Part shown: in pieces, positions 27,862-35,232 of the stretch
Position numbering within the stretch: position 1 is the first letter of the stretch
How the letters are laid out: each line of letters begins with the position of its first letter
Source: Massilia alkalitolerans DSM 17462
GTDB taxonomy: Bacteria; Pseudomonadota; Gammaproteobacteria; Burkholderiales; Burkholderiaceae_D
NCBI RefSeq assembly: GCF_000427785.1
Contig: NZ_ATYR01000022.1
Location: 42,593-106,592 of the forward strand
Direction of reading: 5' to 3'
Length of the DNA: 64,000 nt
Program-made: the position numbers and the translations under genes
Notes under the pieces: generated by a model
The model's input: only the letters and a program-made list of their open reading frames with translations
Databases searched by the model: none
Told to the model about the DNA's origin: nothing

Positions 27862-29235
27862 ATGCGCATATCGATTCCCTTCGTTCTCATGGCAGGCCTG
27901 TGCGCCGGCACGGTCCGGGCCGATGCGATCGACGATGCGATTGGGCGCATGATGCGGAGCCGCCAGGTGCCGGGCCTGGCGCTCGTGGTGGTCAAGGACG
28001 GGAAGATCGTCCGTGCACAGGGCTATGGCGTGGCCAACGTGGAGCACGGCGTGCCGGTCACGCCCGACACCGTGTTCCAGTCCGCCTCGACGGGCAAGAC
28101 CTTCACGGCCGCCCTGATCCTGCTGCTGGAGAAGGACGGCAAGCTGACACTCGACGACCCGATCTCGCGCCACCTCGACAACACGCCGCCGGCATGGGCG
28201 GGCATCACGATCCGCCACCTGCTCACGCATACCTCGGGCCTGGACGACCCGTACACGCAGATCGACCTGCGCAAGGACTACACGGACGAGGAACTGATCG
28301 CGCTCGAGGCCTCGATGCCGCTGCTATCCGTCCCCGGCGAGCGCTTCGCCTACAGCAATGCCGGCTACCACCTGCTCGGCTTCATCGCCAAGCGGGCCGG
28401 CGGCAGGTTCTTCGGCGACCAGCTGGAGGAGCGCATCTTCGCCCCGCTCGGCATGACAAGCGCAGGGGTGATCAGCGAATCCGACATCGTGCCGGGGCGC
28501 GCCGCGGGCTACGAGCGCATCGACGGCAGGCTGCAGAACCAGCGCTGGGTGGCGCCCAGCCTGAACCGGACCGCGGACGGCACCATCGCGCTGAGCGCGC
28601 GCGACCTGGCGCGCTGGAGCATGGCACTCGACGGCGACGCCATCCTGGACGCCCGCGCCAAGCAGGCCAGCTGGACGCCGGCGCGCCTGAACGACGGCAG
28701 CAGCGGTCCGTACGGCCTGGGCTGGTACGTGGGCAGTCAGAACGGCCATCGCGTGGTCCAGCATGGCGGCGCCTGGCAAGGCTTCAAGGCCGCCCTCCAA
28801 CGCTATCCCGACGAGCGCCTGACCGTAGTCGTGCTGGCCAATTCGGCGGCGGCGCGCCAGGGCAGGATCGCCGACCTGGTCGCCGCCCACTACGTGCCGG
28901 CACTGGCGACGCCCCGTCCGCCGGCCATCGCCGACCTCGACCCGGCCGGCACCGCCCTCGCCCGCAAGGCGATGGAGGAGCTGCTTGCCGGCCGCATCCC
29001 CGACGGCCTGTCGGCCAGCGAACGCGGCCGCTTCAACCAGCGCTGGGTCACGCAGATCGCCGCCGAGTTCCGCGATTTCGGCCCGCTGCGCTCGGTCGAG
29101 GTGCTGGCCCGCGACCGCGAAGCGAACGGCAAGCAGGCGCGCTACCGCTTCCTGTTCGAGAACGAGACCGCCTTGGTGGCGGTGCACCAGGACCGTGAGG
29201 GCCTGATCGAGCGCCTGGGGATTTCGCTGGAGTGA
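27862..29235 (+). CDS. Exported serine hydrolase of the class C beta-lactamase fold
   Basis: 457 residues. A signal peptide (M-R-I-S-I-P-F-V ... V-R-A) is followed by S-T-G-K (the SxxK nucleophile), Y-S-N (YxN) and H-G-G (in place of KTG). These are the marks of the AmpC/EstB/peptidase S12 family; HGG instead of KTG suggests an esterase or D-aminopeptidase rather than a true beta-lactamase. AGGAG at 27849-27853 fixes ATG 27862. A C-terminal domain of ~110 residues is extra. Its TGA directly abuts the galM stop. Confidence 0.85.
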   Translation: MRISIPFVLMAGLCAGTVRADAIDDAIGRMMRSRQVPGLALVVVKDGKIVRAQGYGVANVEHGVPVTPDTVFQSASTGKTFTAALILLLEKDGKLTLDDPISRHLDNTPPAWAGITIRHLLTHTSGLDDPYTQIDLRKDYTDEELIALEASMPLLSVPGERFAYSNAGYHLLGFIAKRAGGRFFGDQLEERIFAPLGMTSAGVISESDIVPGRAAGYERIDGRLQNQRWVAPSLNRTADGTIALSARDLARWSMALDGDAILDARAKQASWTPARLNDGSSGPYGLGWYVGSQNGHRVVQHGGAWQGFKAALQRYPDERLTVVVLANSAAARQGRIADLVAAHYVPALATPRPPAIADLDPAGTALARKAMEELLAGRIPDGLSASERGRFNQRWVTQIAAEFRDFGPLRSVEVLARDREANGKQARYRFLFENETALVAVHQDREGLIERLGISLE

Positions 29236-30291
29236 TCAGCCCTGACGGTCAGTCGAAAAACGGAAGCGCGACTCGGTCTGGTACACCTCGCCCGGACGCA
29301 GGATCACGTTCGGGAAATGCGGCTGGTTGGGCGAATCCGGGAAGTGCTGCGGCTCCAGGCACAAGCCGCTGCGGTGGGCATAGGCCTGCCCCTTGCCGGT
29401 AAGCGAGCCGTCCAGGAAGTTCCCGCTGTAGAACTGCACGCCCGGCTCTTCGGTGAACAGCTCCAGCACCCGGCCGGAGTTCGGCTCGAGCACGCGGGCC
29501 GCGCGCGTCATGCCCCTGCCGTTCGGCTTGTCGAGCGCGAAGCAGTGGTCGTAGCCCTGGCCGTTGCGCAGCTGGACGTCATCCTCGTCGATGCGCGAAC
29601 CGATCGGACGCGGCGTGCGGAAATCGAAGGGTGTGCCCTCCACCGGCGCCAGCGCCCCGGTCGGGATCGATTCCTCGTCGATGGCGACAAACGCATCGGC
29701 ATCGATGGAGAGGACGTGGTCGAGGATGTCGCCGCCACTGGCCAGGTTGAAGTAGCTGTGCTGGGTCAGGTTGACCGGCGTGGGCGCGTCGGTCACGGCA
29801 TGGAAGCGCACCACCAATTCGTTGGTATCGAGGAGTTCATACACCACGGTGACGTCCAGCGTGCCCGGGTAGCCCTGCTCGCCGTCGCGGCTGGTGTAGG
29901 CCAGGCGCAGGCTGTCGCCTTCCACCGTGGCGGTCCACTTCACCCTGTCGAAGCCGGGGACGCCGCCATGCAGGTGGTTGTTGCCGTTGTTGGTCGGCAG
30001 CGCATATTCGCGGCCGTCGAGCGTGAACCGGCCCTTGGCGATGCGGTTGCCGTAGCGCCCGATCAGGGCCCCGAAATACGGGCTGTCGGATCCGTAGGGT
30101 GCGAGCGTGTCGAAGCCCAGCACGACATCGGCCAGCCTGCCGTCCCGGTCCGGGGCGTGCAGCTCGGTGATGATGCCGCCGAAGTCGATGATCCTGGCCA
30201 CCATGCCGCCGGCATTGGTGAGCGTGAACTGGGTGATGGCCTCGCCGTCCGGCAGTGTGCCGAAGGGGATTTGTGTGATACCGGTGCGCAC
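29236..30291 (-). CDS. galM: Aldose 1-epimerase (mutarotase)
   Basis: About 351 residues. Family motifs are G-R-Y-G-N-R-I-A-x-G-R-F, N-N-G-N-N-H-L-H-G-G (catalytic His), the second His in T-Q-H-S-Y-F-N-L, and the catalytic Glu in L-E-P-Q-H-F-P-D-S. It interconverts alpha and beta anomers of galactose/glucose and feeds GalK. It stands apart from the gal operon, 13 kb away. GTG 30291 is preferred because AAGGA lies 10 bases upstream; the in-frame ATG 30336 has no ribosome-binding site. Confidence 0.9.
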   Translation of the reverse strand: MRTGITQIPFGTLPDGEAITQFTLTNAGGMVARIIDFGGIITELHAPDRDGRLADVVLGFDTLAPYGSDSPYFGALIGRYGNRIAKGRFTLDGREYALPTNNGNNHLHGGVPGFDRVKWTATVEGDSLRLAYTSRDGEQGYPGTLDVTVVYELLDTNELVVRFHAVTDAPTPVNLTQHSYFNLASGGDILDHVLSIDADAFVAIDEESIPTGALAPVEGTPFDFRTPRPIGSRIDEDDVQLRNGQGYDHCFALDKPNGRGMTRAARVLEPNSGRVLELFTEEPGVQFYSGNFLDGSLTGKGQAYAHRSGLCLEPQHFPDSPNQPHFPNVILRPGEVYQTESRFRFSTDRQG

Positions 30292-30627
30292 GTTGTTCTT
30301 GTCCTTGGATGTGGGTCGATGAACCGATCCTAACATGGTGTGCAGACAGTCCTGCGCAACGTAGCCCGCCCCTCCGGCATGGCAGTTTCGTTACCTAAAT
30401 ACAACAGCACCCTAAGTAGAACCACTTAGTTTGCGTTGGATCGTGCAGCTTTTTGGCGACGCGCACATGCTTTCCAAAAACCGAATAAGCAAAGAGCTAA
30501 CGAATCGTGGCATCATTTCGAGTGCACTGGTAATGTAAGCTTTTTGCAACTGTACGTTTCTGTCAATATTTAAATCGACAACAAGAACGGCGTTCGGAAA
30601 CACCATTCATCCACACTGGAGATATCA
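30292..30627. other. Divergent control region galM / porin
   Basis: About 335 bp, clearly A+T-richer than the neighbouring genes from 30400 on. It contains the dyad CTAAGT-N6-ACTTAG at 30412-30429, a candidate operator, and TCAATATTTAAATC at ~30567, typical of a promoter region. GGAG lies just before the porin ATG. No gene is evident. Confidence 0.4.
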
Positions 30628-31650
30628 ATGAAAAAGAAGAGTCTGGCCATCGCCATGCTGTCCCTCCTGCCGTTGGCAGCCGCCCAAGCGCAAACCAGCG
30701 TCCAGATCTACGGCATCGCCGATGCCTCGGTCGGCATCGAAGACACCGACGCACCGGGTGAAGACAGCCGCACCGTGATCGGCTCGGGCACCCAGTCCAC
30801 CAGCCGCATCGGCTTCCGTGGCACCGAGGACCTGGGCAATGGCCTGAAGGCGCTCTTCAACATCGAAGCCGGCGTCGCCCTCGACAGCGGCGCCCAGGAT
30901 GCCGCCGGCACCTTCCAGCGCCGCGCCGTCGTCGGCCTGCAGGGCTCCTTCGGTACCGTGACCATCGGCCGCGAATACGGCCCGATCGCCGCGGTGGCCC
31001 AGTCGGCCGACCCGCTCGGCCACGGCTTCTACGGCTCGACCCTGACCAGCTTCGGCAACGGCCGCCTGACCCGCCGCCTGTCGAACTCGGTGAACTACAA
31101 GAGCAACGACCTGAGCGGCCTGACCTTCCTGGCTGCCTACAGCGCCGGCGAACGCCAGACCGACGACCCGTCGGGCAACCTGGTCGGCGCCGCCGTCGAA
31201 TACAAGAACGGCCCGCTGTACCTGGGCGCGGGCTACCAGCAGACCGAGCGCCTGGCCACCGGCGACGACAAGGAATACGCGCTGGGCGCCGGCTACAACT
31301 TCGGCGCCTTCGACCTGCGCGCGGCCTACCTGGAAGCCGATCCGACCGGCGCGAACAACGAGTACAAGTTCATCACCCTGGGCGGCGTGTTCACCTCGGG
31401 CCCGAACAAGTTCTACCTGTCGGGCCACCAGCAGAAGCTGGAAACCGGCGCCAAGGGCAATGGCTTCTCGGTCGCCTACAGCTACACCCTGTCCAAGCGC
31501 ACCAACCTGTACAGCTCGTACGGCCGCGTGCGTAACAACGGCCGCGCAGCCTTCGGCCTGGCTTCGGCAGGCGGAACCTTCGCGCCACCGGCCACCGCGC
31601 TCGGCGCCGATCCGTCGGTGTTCAACGTGGGTGTGCGTCACTCGTTCTAA
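30628..31650 (+). CDS. Gram-negative porin (Burkholderiales type)
   Basis: 340 residues. Signal peptide M-K-K-K-S-L-A-I-A ... A-Q-A. The mature start S-V-Q-I-Y-G-I-A-D is the classic first strand of trimeric general porins, S-R-I-G-F-R-G-T-E-D-L-G-N-G-L-K-A follows, and the protein ends with the BAM signal Phe (G-V-R-H-S-F). It is a 16-strand outer-membrane channel for small solutes. It is a single gene with its own bidirectional terminator; the A+T-rich leader suggests strong expression. Confidence 0.93.
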   Translation: MKKKSLAIAMLSLLPLAAAQAQTSVQIYGIADASVGIEDTDAPGEDSRTVIGSGTQSTSRIGFRGTEDLGNGLKALFNIEAGVALDSGAQDAAGTFQRRAVVGLQGSFGTVTIGREYGPIAAVAQSADPLGHGFYGSTLTSFGNGRLTRRLSNSVNYKSNDLSGLTFLAAYSAGERQTDDPSGNLVGAAVEYKNGPLYLGAGYQQTERLATGDDKEYALGAGYNFGAFDLRAAYLEADPTGANNEYKFITLGGVFTSGPNKFYLSGHQQKLETGAKGNGFSVAYSYTLSKRTNLYSSYGRVRNNGRAAFGLASAGGTFAPPATALGADPSVFNVGVRHSF

Positions 31651-31665
31651 CGAGCGTCCCCAAGC

Positions 31666-31702
31666 AAAAACGGCAAGCCCATGCGGCTTGCCGTTTTTTT
31701 TT
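31666..31702. terminator. Bidirectional terminator, porin / chemoreceptor
   Basis: AAAAACGGCAAGCC and GGCTTGCCGTTTTT flank a 5-nt loop, with a run of nine or ten T residues on the plus strand and A residues giving T on the minus strand. It serves both convergent genes. Confidence 0.9.
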
Positions 31703-31715
31703 GCCCCAGCCGTTT

Positions 31716-33326
31716 TTACGCCGCGAGCGCCTTCAACGCACGCTGCGGTGCGCGCACGGGTTCCGGCGCCGCCTGTTCGCCGGCCCCGATGCGGAAGGCC
31801 GCCATCGCCGCGTTCAGCTTGGCCGCCTGCTCCTTCATCGCCTCGGCCGCGGCGGCCGCTTCTTCCACCAGCGCGGCATTCTGCTGCGTCACGTGGTCCA
31901 TCTCCACCACGGCCCCGTTGATCTGCTCGATGCCGGCGGTCTGCTCCTGGCTGGCCGAGCTGATCTCGCCCATGATGTCGGTCACGCGGCGCACGCTGTC
32001 GACGATCTCCTGCATCGTGGCGCCGGCTTCGGCCACCAGCTTGCTGCCGTCCGCGACCTTGTCGGTCGAGTCGTTGATCAGGGCCTTGATTTCCTTGGCC
32101 GCTGCCGCCGAGCGCTGGGCCAGGTTGCGCACTTCGGTCGCCACCACCGCGAAGCCGCGGCCCTGCTCGCCCGCACGCGCCGCCTCGACGGCGGCGTTCA
32201 GGGCCAGGATGTTGGTCTGGAAGGCGATGCCGTCGATGACGCCGATGATGTCGCTGATCTTGCCGGCCGAGGCATCGATGTCGGACATGGTGCCCACCAC
32301 CTGGCCGATCACGGCGCCGCCGCGCAGCGCCACTTGCGAGGCCGCTTCCGCCAGCACATTGGCCTGGCGCGCATTGTCGGCGTTCTGCTTGACGGTCGAG
32401 GTCAGTTCTTCCATCGAGGACGCGGTTTCTTCCAGCGAGGACGCCTGCTGTTCGGTACGGCTCGAGAGGTCCTGGCTGCCGGCCGCGACTTCCGAGGCGG
32501 CCACGGTGATGGCATCGGTGCCGCTGCGCACGGTGCTGACGGTGCGGGCCAGGTTCTCGTTCATGGCCTTCAGCGCCTGCAGCAGCTGACCGGCTTCGTC
32601 ACGGGTCGTCACCTCGATGCGGCTGGTCAGGTCGCCGGCGGCGACCGTGTTCGCCACTTCCAGCGCGCGCTGCACCGGGCGGGTGATCGAACGGGTGATC
32701 CACCATGCCACGCCTGCCGCCAGGGCCAGGGCAAGCGCGCCCAGCGCCCACATGGTGCGGACGGTGTTGTCGTAGGTACGCTGGGCTTCGCCGGCCTTGT
32801 CCAGGGCGATCGATTTCTGCACGGCCGCCTGCTCGTTGATGTCCTTCTTCAGCTCCGCCATCCTGGGACGCAGTTCCTCGGTCAGGTATTGACGCGCTTC
32901 CTCGGCCAGTCCGTCGTTGACGAGCTTGATCAGCTGCTCCTGGCCCTGCACGTAGCGGCCGGCCTGCTGCTTCATCCGCTCCAGCAGCGCGCGCGCCTGC
33001 GGATTCTCCAGGATCTTGTCCAGCTCTGCCAGGTCGTGGTCGATCGCCTTGCGCGCCGCGGCGATCGCCTCGAGCTGCTTGGTACGGTCGCTGCGCTCTT
33101 CGTTGAGCATCATGTTGCGCAGTGCGATGGCGATCGCGTCGACCTGGCCGAGCAGGTGGCCGGCCGCCTCGACCTTCGGCATGCGGTTGTTGACGATGTC
33201 ATCGGTGCCGGCATTGATGCGGCCCAGCATGGTCGTGCTCATCACGATCATGCACACGAGCAGGACGCAGAGCAGGCCGAAGCCGAAGCCGAGGCGCGTG
33301 CCGATTTTCAGGTTGGCGAGGTTCAT
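31716..33326 (-). CDS. Methyl-accepting chemotaxis protein
   Basis: 536 residues. Membrane segment 1 (~11-32), a four-helix-bundle periplasmic sensor (~35-190), membrane segment 2 (~190-212), HAMP, and the cytoplasmic signalling hairpin with the conserved tip E-V-R-N-L-A-Q-R-S-A-A-A-A-K-E-I. Methylation-type Glu/Gln sites lie in the flanking heptads. It signals to CheA through CheW, which is encoded 48 bases upstream. AAGGAAA precedes the ATG. No C-terminal CheR-docking pentapeptide is present, unlike the receptor at 59383-61173. Confidence 0.95.
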   Translation of the reverse strand: MNLANLKIGTRLGFGFGLLCVLLVCMIVMSTTMLGRINAGTDDIVNNRMPKVEAAGHLLGQVDAIAIALRNMMLNEERSDRTKQLEAIAAARKAIDHDLAELDKILENPQARALLERMKQQAGRYVQGQEQLIKLVNDGLAEEARQYLTEELRPRMAELKKDINEQAAVQKSIALDKAGEAQRTYDNTVRTMWALGALALALAAGVAWWITRSITRPVQRALEVANTVAAGDLTSRIEVTTRDEAGQLLQALKAMNENLARTVSTVRSGTDAITVAASEVAAGSQDLSSRTEQQASSLEETASSMEELTSTVKQNADNARQANVLAEAASQVALRGGAVIGQVVGTMSDIDASAGKISDIIGVIDGIAFQTNILALNAAVEAARAGEQGRGFAVVATEVRNLAQRSAAAAKEIKALINDSTDKVADGSKLVAEAGATMQEIVDSVRRVTDIMGEISSASQEQTAGIEQINGAVVEMDHVTQQNAALVEEAAAAAEAMKEQAAKLNAAMAAFRIGAGEQAAPEPVRAPQRALKALAA

Positions 33327-33374
33327 GGTGATTTTCCTTATGGCCGGGCGTCCTGCCCGGTGGGTGATATCCGC

Positions 33375-33854
33375 TCAGGCGGCTTTCTGTACGTTGGTGA
33401 TCAGGCCGAGCTGCTCGGAGCTCATCAGCTTGTCGATGTCGAGCACGATCAGCATGCGCTCGCCGACCGTGCCCAGGCCGAGGATGGTGTCGCCGTCGGT
33501 GGTAGCGCCCATGTCGGGCGCCGGACGCATCTGTTCGTCCGTCAGGGTGACCACGTCCGAGACGCTGTCGACCACCATGCCGATCACGTGGTTCTTGATG
33601 TTCAGGACGATGACGACGGTGAACTGGTCGTAGCTCGGCTCGCCCAGGTTGAACAGGATGCGCATGTCGACGATCGGCACGATCGAGCCGCGCAGGTTCA
33701 TGATCCCCTTGATGCAGGCCGGTGCGTTCGGCAGCATCGTGGGCTCTTCGTAGCCGCGGATTTCCTGCACTTTCAGGATGCTGATCGCGTACTCTTCCTT
33801 CGCCAGGCGGAAGGACAGCACTTCGTTGTCTTGGTTGGTCTTGTAGGTATCCAT
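33375..33854 (-). CDS. cheW: Chemotaxis coupling protein CheW
   Basis: 159 residues matching CheW: L-S-F-R-L-A-K-E-E-Y-A-I, V-Q-E-I-R-G-Y, the coupling motif M-N-L-R-G-S-I-V-P-I-V-D, and D-S-V-S-D-V. It links receptors to CheA at the cell pole. It is directly upstream of a chemoreceptor gene on the same strand, so the two are probably co-transcribed and this CheW may serve that receptor. No cheA, cheY or cheB is in the window. Confidence 0.93.
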   Translation of the reverse strand: MDTYKTNQDNEVLSFRLAKEEYAISILKVQEIRGYEEPTMLPNAPACIKGIMNLRGSIVPIVDMRILFNLGEPSYDQFTVVIVLNIKNHVIGMVVDSVSDVVTLTDEQMRPAPDMGATTDGDTILGLGTVGERMLIVLDIDKLMSSEQLGLITNVQKAA

Positions 33855-34126
33855 CGTTGTCGCTTTCTGGTTTCTTGCGCGGGATCATATTGCCTGAGCG
33901 CAAGATACATTACGTCCAATCCGGTGCGGATTCGATGGCGAAACGGCAAAACAGGGCGATTTATTTGCCAAAACGGTGCACGGTATGGCGCCATTGCAAC
34001 GCCTTTGTCCCGCTTACCGCTGAGTTCTTATTGTTCAGAAAACATATCGCACGACCGTTCGTCCCCTTCCATGGTCTGGCACGCATCCTGCATTGACCAA
34101 GGGTGTCAACACCATGAGAGGCAGGC

Positions 34127-34660
34127 ATGATCATCCGCAGACTCGATGCGCGCGCCATTGGAAAGGTGCGCACCCAGCTCGCCACCTTGTTGCTGGACGC
34201 TGTGGCCGACGGCCATACGCTCGGCTATCTGGCGGGTCTCGACGACGTGCAGCTCGACGCGTACTGGTGCGGCGTGGAGCGCGAAGTGGCGCGCGGCACG
34301 CGCGTGCTGCTGGCCGCCGAGCGCACCGGGGTGCTGGTCGGCAGCGTGCAGCTCGACCTGTGCCAGAAGCCGAACGGCAGCAACCGCGCCGAACTGCAGA
34401 AGATGCTGGTGCATTGCACGATGCGGCGGCGTGGCATCGGCACCGCCCTGCTGGAAGCGGCCGAGATCGAGGCGCTGTCGCTGCGCCGCGGCCTGCTGTT
34501 CCTCGAGACCGAAGCCGGCACCACGGCGGAGCAGTTGGTCGGCAAGGCCGGCTACGTCCGCGTGGGCGAACTGCCCGAGTACTGCTCGACCCCGAACGGG
34601 CACTGGCGCGCCGCGGCGATCTGGTACAAGACCCTGTTCTCGCGCGTGCGCACATGCTGA
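34127..34660 (+). CDS. GNAT family N-acetyltransferase
   Basis: 177 residues. The acetyl-CoA pyrophosphate loop is R-R-R-G-I-G-T-A-L-L, followed by L-F-L-E-T-E-A-G and the A-x-Y/G-Y-V-R-V-G beta-bulge region. It acetylates an amine substrate that cannot be told from sequence. Its 3' end overlaps the ureE start by 7 bases, so the two genes are read as one unit. Confidence 0.85.
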   Translation: MIIRRLDARAIGKVRTQLATLLLDAVADGHTLGYLAGLDDVQLDAYWCGVEREVARGTRVLLAAERTGVLVGSVQLDLCQKPNGSNRAELQKMLVHCTMRRRGIGTALLEAAEIEALSLRRGLLFLETEAGTTAEQLVGKAGYVRVGELPEYCSTPNGHWRAAAIWYKTLFSRVRTC

Positions 34661-35151
34661 TCCTGAATACCCGCATCGACGCGGCCGCGCGAGTGCACGG
34701 CACCCTGGCGCTGCCCTGGGACCGGCGCGAGCGCTGCCGCATGCGCGCCACCCTGGCTTGCGGCGAAGAGGTCGCGCTGTTCCTGCAGCGCGGCGCCCCG
34801 CTGCGCCATGGCGACCTGCTGCGCGGCGACGACGGCCGCGTGGTGCGCGTGGCGGCTGCGCCGGAACCGACCTATGCGCTGCGCTGCCGCGATCCGCTGG
34901 TGCTGGCGCGCTGCGCCTACCAGCTCGGCAAGCGCCACGCCCGGCTGCAGGTATGCGCCTGGGGCCTGCGCATGCGCGCCGACCCGGTGCTGCGCGACCT
35001 GGTGCTGGGGCTGGGCGCCGCGGTGGAGGAAGAACTGGCCTCGTTCGAACCGGAAGCGGACGCCGGCACGGGCACGCTCGCAGGCACCGGCAATCGGCCG
35101 GCAGCGCTGCCGCGGAAACACCATCGCCCGGTCGAGGTGGACGGCGCCTGA
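34654..35151 (+). CDS. ureE: UreE-like urease accessory nickel protein (orphan)
   Basis: 165 residues with strong UreE character: L-I-L-N-T-R-I, R-E-R-C-R-M-R-A-T-L, G-E-E-V-A-L-F-L-Q-R-G, L-R-H-G-D-L-L, and A-Y-Q-L-G-K-R-H-A-R-L-Q-V. The conserved His of the L-G-x-R-H segment, the dimer-interface nickel site in known UreE, is present. The preceding Tyr-His is Tyr-Gln. The His-rich tail is reduced to K-H-H-R. No other urease gene is in the window. It overlaps the acetyltransferase gene. Nickel delivery to urease encoded elsewhere is inference. Confidence 0.8.
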   Translation: MLILNTRIDAAARVHGTLALPWDRRERCRMRATLACGEEVALFLQRGAPLRHGDLLRGDDGRVVRVAAAPEPTYALRCRDPLVLARCAYQLGKRHARLQVCAWGLRMRADPVLRDLVLGLGAAVEEELASFEPEADAGTGTLAGTGNRPAALPRKHHRPVEVDGA

Positions 35152-35232
35152 ACGCCCTTGGGCACACACTAAGTCGGTGCTCATGCGAAATGTCACGTAG
35201 AATCAGGCATTATCAAGTGTCCAGAATACAAC

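Noticed and set aside
33855..34126. Sigma-28 promoter for cheW and the chemoreceptor
   Set aside because: A TAATGTAT box occurs on the minus strand but the -10 element matches too poorly.
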